DNA of 64,000 nt from assembly GCF_009828105.1 (NCBI RefSeq), contig NZ_WTYQ01000002.1, forward strand, positions 682,001 through 746,000, written 5' to 3'. The position numbers and the translations under genes were made by a program. Source of the stretch: Altericroceibacterium indicum (GTDB lineage Bacteria; Pseudomonadota; Alphaproteobacteria; Sphingomonadales; Sphingomonadaceae). Positions 61,677-64,000 of this stretch are shown piece by piece. The notes under the pieces were generated by a model. That model saw only the letters and a list, made by a program, of their open reading frames with translations, searched no databases and was not told the DNA's origin. Position 1 is the first letter of the stretch, and each line of letters begins with the position of its first letter.

Positions 61677-63086
61677 CTAATCCTTGCTAGCACGACTATC
61701 TGGGCCCAGCATCTGGTCCGGCCGCACAATCTTGTCATATTCTTCGGCGGTCACATCTCCGCTTTCAATCGCGGCGTCCCGTAAGGTCATATCTTTCTCA
61801 TGAGCGGTTTTGGCTATCTTGGCCGCTTTATCGTAACCGATCGAAGGTGCCAAAGCGGTGACCAGCATGAGCGACTGTTTCACGCCTCGCTCAATATTCT
61901 TCCGGCGCGGCTCCAGCCCGTTCAGCAGATGGTCTGTAAAGCTGCGTGAGACATCAGCCAGAAGCCTGACCGATTGCAGGAAATTATAAGCCATCACAGG
62001 GCGATAGACATTAAGCTCGAACTGGCCCTGACTGTCCGCAAAAGTTAATGTCGCATGATTGCCAAAAACCTGCGCGCACACCTGAGTCACAGCTTCGCAT
62101 TGCGTAGGGTTGACCTTCCCGGGCATGATCGAGGAACCCGGCTCATTCGCGGGCAGGGCCAATTCCCCAAGCCCGGAACGCGGGCCAGACCCCAAAAAGC
62201 GAATATCATTGGCAATCTTGTACAGGCTTGCTGCCAAAGTGTTCAGCGCACCATGAGCAAATAGCAGTGCATCCTGCGCAGCCAGCGCTTCAAACTTGTT
62301 GGGTGCCGTCTCAAATGGCAGGTTGGTGAAGTTGGCGATTTCGAACGCCACACGCTCGGCAAAGCCTTGCGGCGCATTAAGGCCAGTGCCAACCGCCGTT
62401 CCACCTTGCGCCAATTGATACAGACCGGGCAAGCACGCACCAATCCGCTTCAAGCCATGATCCACCTGCGTGGCATAGCCGGAAAACTCCTGCCCCAATG
62501 TCAGCGGGGTTGCATCCTGCGTGTGGGTGCGGCCGATCTTCACAATATCCGCCCATTGCTCCGCTTTCGCATTCAGGCCGTCATGCAAATGTTCGAGCGC
62601 AGGCATCAGCGTTTTGACGATCTCCATCACCGCAGCGACATGGATCGCCGTTGGGAAAGTGTCGTTGGACGATTGGCTCTTATTCACATGGTCATTGGGG
62701 TGAATCGGAGATTTGGAGCCAAGCTCCCCGCCAAGAAGCTGATTGGCCCGATTGGCGATCACTTCATTCACATTCATATTAGTCTGGGTGCCGGAGCCGG
62801 TCTGCCAGACCATCAGCGGGAACTCATCATCCCACTTTCCGGCCAATATCTCATCTGCGACTGCGACGATTTTCTGGCAATATTCCGGCTCCAACAATTT
62901 GCAGTTCCGGTTCGCCAATGCGGCAGAACGTTTCACAATCGCCAGCGCTCGGATCAGCGGCAATGGCTGACGCTCTCCACCGATACGAAAATTCTCAAGA
63001 CTGCGCTGCGTTTGCGCACCCCAAAGCCGTTCCGAAGGCACCGCAATGGTGCCCATCGTATCACTTTCCATTCTCGTATCGGCCAT
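61677..63086 (-). CDS. fumC: Fumarate hydratase class II
   Basis: The ATG at 63086, seven bases after GGAG, gives 469 residues; a longer frame from 63116 lacks a ribosome-binding site. The superfamily signature [16 protein letters not shown], the substrate motifs [17 protein letters not shown] and [17 protein letters not shown], and [11 protein letters not shown] identify the iron-independent fumarase. It interconverts fumarate and malate in the TCA cycle. It appears to be monocistronic. Confidence 0.97.
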   Translation of the reverse strand: MADTRMESDTMGTIAVPSERLWGAQTQRSLENFRIGGERQPLPLIRALAIVKRSAALANRNCKLLEPEYCQKIVAVADEILAGKWDDEFPLMVWQTGSGTQTNMNVNEVIANRANQLLGGELGSKSPIHPNDHVNKSQSSNDTFPTAIHVAAVMEIVKTLMPALEHLHDGLNAKAEQWADIVKIGRTHTQDATPLTLGQEFSGYATQVDHGLKRIGACLPGLYQLAQGGTAVGTGLNAPQGFAERVAFEIANFTNLPFETAPNKFEALAAQDALLFAHGALNTLAASLYKIANDIRFLGSGPRSGLGELALPANEPGSSIMPGKVNPTQCEAVTQVCAQVFGNHATLTFADSQGQFELNVYRPVMAYNFLQSVRLLADVSRSFTDHLLNGLEPRRKNIERGVKQSLMLVTALAPSIGYDKAAKIAKTAHEKDMTLRDAAIESGDVTAEEYDKIVRPDQMLGPDSRASKD

Positions 63087-63191
63087 CACGCTGCTCCATT
63101 GTGCTGGTTCAGCCATTCAACGGAAAGCAAGCACGTGATGTTCCTGAGAGAATGAAAAGAAGTACCCGGTGCAACCCTCGAAAATGCAAGG

Positions 63192-63944
63192 TCAGAACTG
63201 GAAATGTGCGCCTGCCACAAAGGCGGCATCATGATGCGCCGCAGAGGCCGGAAAGCGGATCTGATCACGGGCGATATCAGTATCGCTATAGCCAAGGCTC
63301 AACGTCATGATCGGCAACGCATATTCGGCGGAAAGCCCCCAGTCATTATAGGAACCACCAGGCCGTAAACGTTCTGATTTGAGGATATCATCGACATGGC
63401 CGGAAGAACGTCCAAAATGGGCTTTCACCGTAACCGGTGTTCCCCAGATACCCGCACGCGCCTCAATCCGGCGATAGAAATTGCTGCCCCCGAGAGTATC
63501 CTGCGAAGGGGCGTAACTGGCCAGAATATCTACATCTACCGGCCCAAGCGTCGTCCCCGCTCCTCCTTGTAGTTCAACATAATCAAGATCGCCCTGCCCA
63601 CCAGCAAACACATGCCCCACAACTGAGCCATGCCAGCGGACAAGGTTCGCCTGATCCGAATAGGTTGCGGCAAGATCAAAACCGGCATCTGCCCCGCCGT
63701 GACGAACAGCGCCGCGCAAAGTGGTGGCCTGTGCCGAGATATTGAATGGCCCCTCTATCGGCACATCCACATAGATCTGGCCCGCCGCCTTGCCATCGCT
63801 CCAACTCAGGCCACGCACTCTTTCATCGCTTACAACGTCCAGCCAGACACCCGGCGATGATTGCGCCTGCGCCGCCAAGGGGGCCGCAATCAATGAGGTT
63901 GCAGCAATGAGAATATGGGCAAAAATGGTCGTTGTCGAAGGCAT
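63192..63944 (-). CDS. TorF-family putative outer-membrane porin
   Basis: The ATG at 63944 gives 250 residues with signal peptide MPSTTTIFAHILIAATSLIA (cleavage after AQA). VVSDERVRGLSWSDGKAAGQ near the mature N-terminus is close to the typical SDYRFRGxSxSDGxPA start of the TorF/Gcw_chp family. Alternating strands and a C-terminal Phe (AGAHFQF) support an outer-membrane barrel of 10-12 strands. Function in the family is not well defined; some are called putative porins. The 56 bases upstream to the window edge show no other gene. Confidence 0.8.
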   Translation of the reverse strand: MPSTTTIFAHILIAATSLIAAPLAAQAQSSPGVWLDVVSDERVRGLSWSDGKAAGQIYVDVPIEGPFNISAQATTLRGAVRHGGADAGFDLAATYSDQANLVRWHGSVVGHVFAGGQGDLDYVELQGGAGTTLGPVDVDILASYAPSQDTLGGSNFYRRIEARAGIWGTPVTVKAHFGRSSGHVDDILKSERLRPGGSYNDWGLSAEYALPIMTLSLGYSDTDIARDQIRFPASAAHHDAAFVAGAHFQF

Positions 63945-64000
63945 CAAACAGGCTCGCACTTGGCAATTGAAAAACAATAGAAAGGAAGAGCCTATAGAGC

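Overview
The window looks like chromosomal DNA from an alphaproteobacterium of the order Sphingomonadales. The evidence is the ADP-forming feruloyl-CoA synthetase plus hydratase/lyase pair of the type described in Sphingobium SYK-6, a TorF-type outer-membrane protein, several TonB-dependent receptors, moderately high GC, and frequent ATGA/GTGA gene overlaps. I cannot resolve the genus by reading. I saw no tRNA, rRNA, insertion sequence, prophage or CRISPR array.

Layout. 1-6 kb: end of gpsA, a flippase, a VWA lipoprotein, an OmpA-domain protein, a 39-residue membrane microprotein missed by length cut-offs, a helix-hairpin-helix membrane protein and a stand-alone receiver. 6-23 kb: aromatic acid catabolism, namely ferA/ferB with a divergent MarR regulator, acs, bioB, a dihydrolipoyl-dehydrogenase-like flavoprotein with an OhrR-like regulator, an aldehyde dehydrogenase, a siderophore-interacting flavoprotein, a diguanylate cyclase, and pobA with two MarR regulators. 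Together ferA, ferB, the dehydrogenase and pobA could take hydroxycinnamates to vanillate and protocatechuate. 23-27.5 kb: carbonic anhydrase with a SulP transporter, and an OmpR/EnvZ-type pair. 27.5-34.3 kb: a TonB receptor and PhoD phosphatase, then a HerA-like ATPase and a FUSC protein. 34.4-38 kb: two consecutive histidine-kinase-like proteins whose ATP-binding domains look dead. 38-50 kb: an exopolysaccharide locus with its own regulator genes. 50-64 kb: an ABC-F protein, a 1630-residue autotransporter/OmpA chimera, a TonB receptor coupled to a beta-propeller phytase, fumC and a TorF-like protein.

The strongest candidate for an undescribed system is the polysaccharide locus (about 37.9-50.2 kb). 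Its two divergent intergenic regions each carry two outward-facing sigma-54 (-24/-12) promoter matches. Between them lie clustered copies of a palindromic element, GCATTTTGC, and the two regions share an identical 18-mer. One of these promoters drives a two-gene operon encoding an H-NOX haem sensor and an NtrC-type sigma-54 activator. The sequence therefore suggests a nitric-oxide-gated, autoregulated sigma-54 circuit controlling synthesis (GT26/phosphoglycosyltransferase fusion, glycosyltransferases), flipping, polymerisation and export of one polysaccharide. The degenerate kinase/receiver/HPt protein next door is a possible phosphorelay partner. This circuit is inferred from sequence only.
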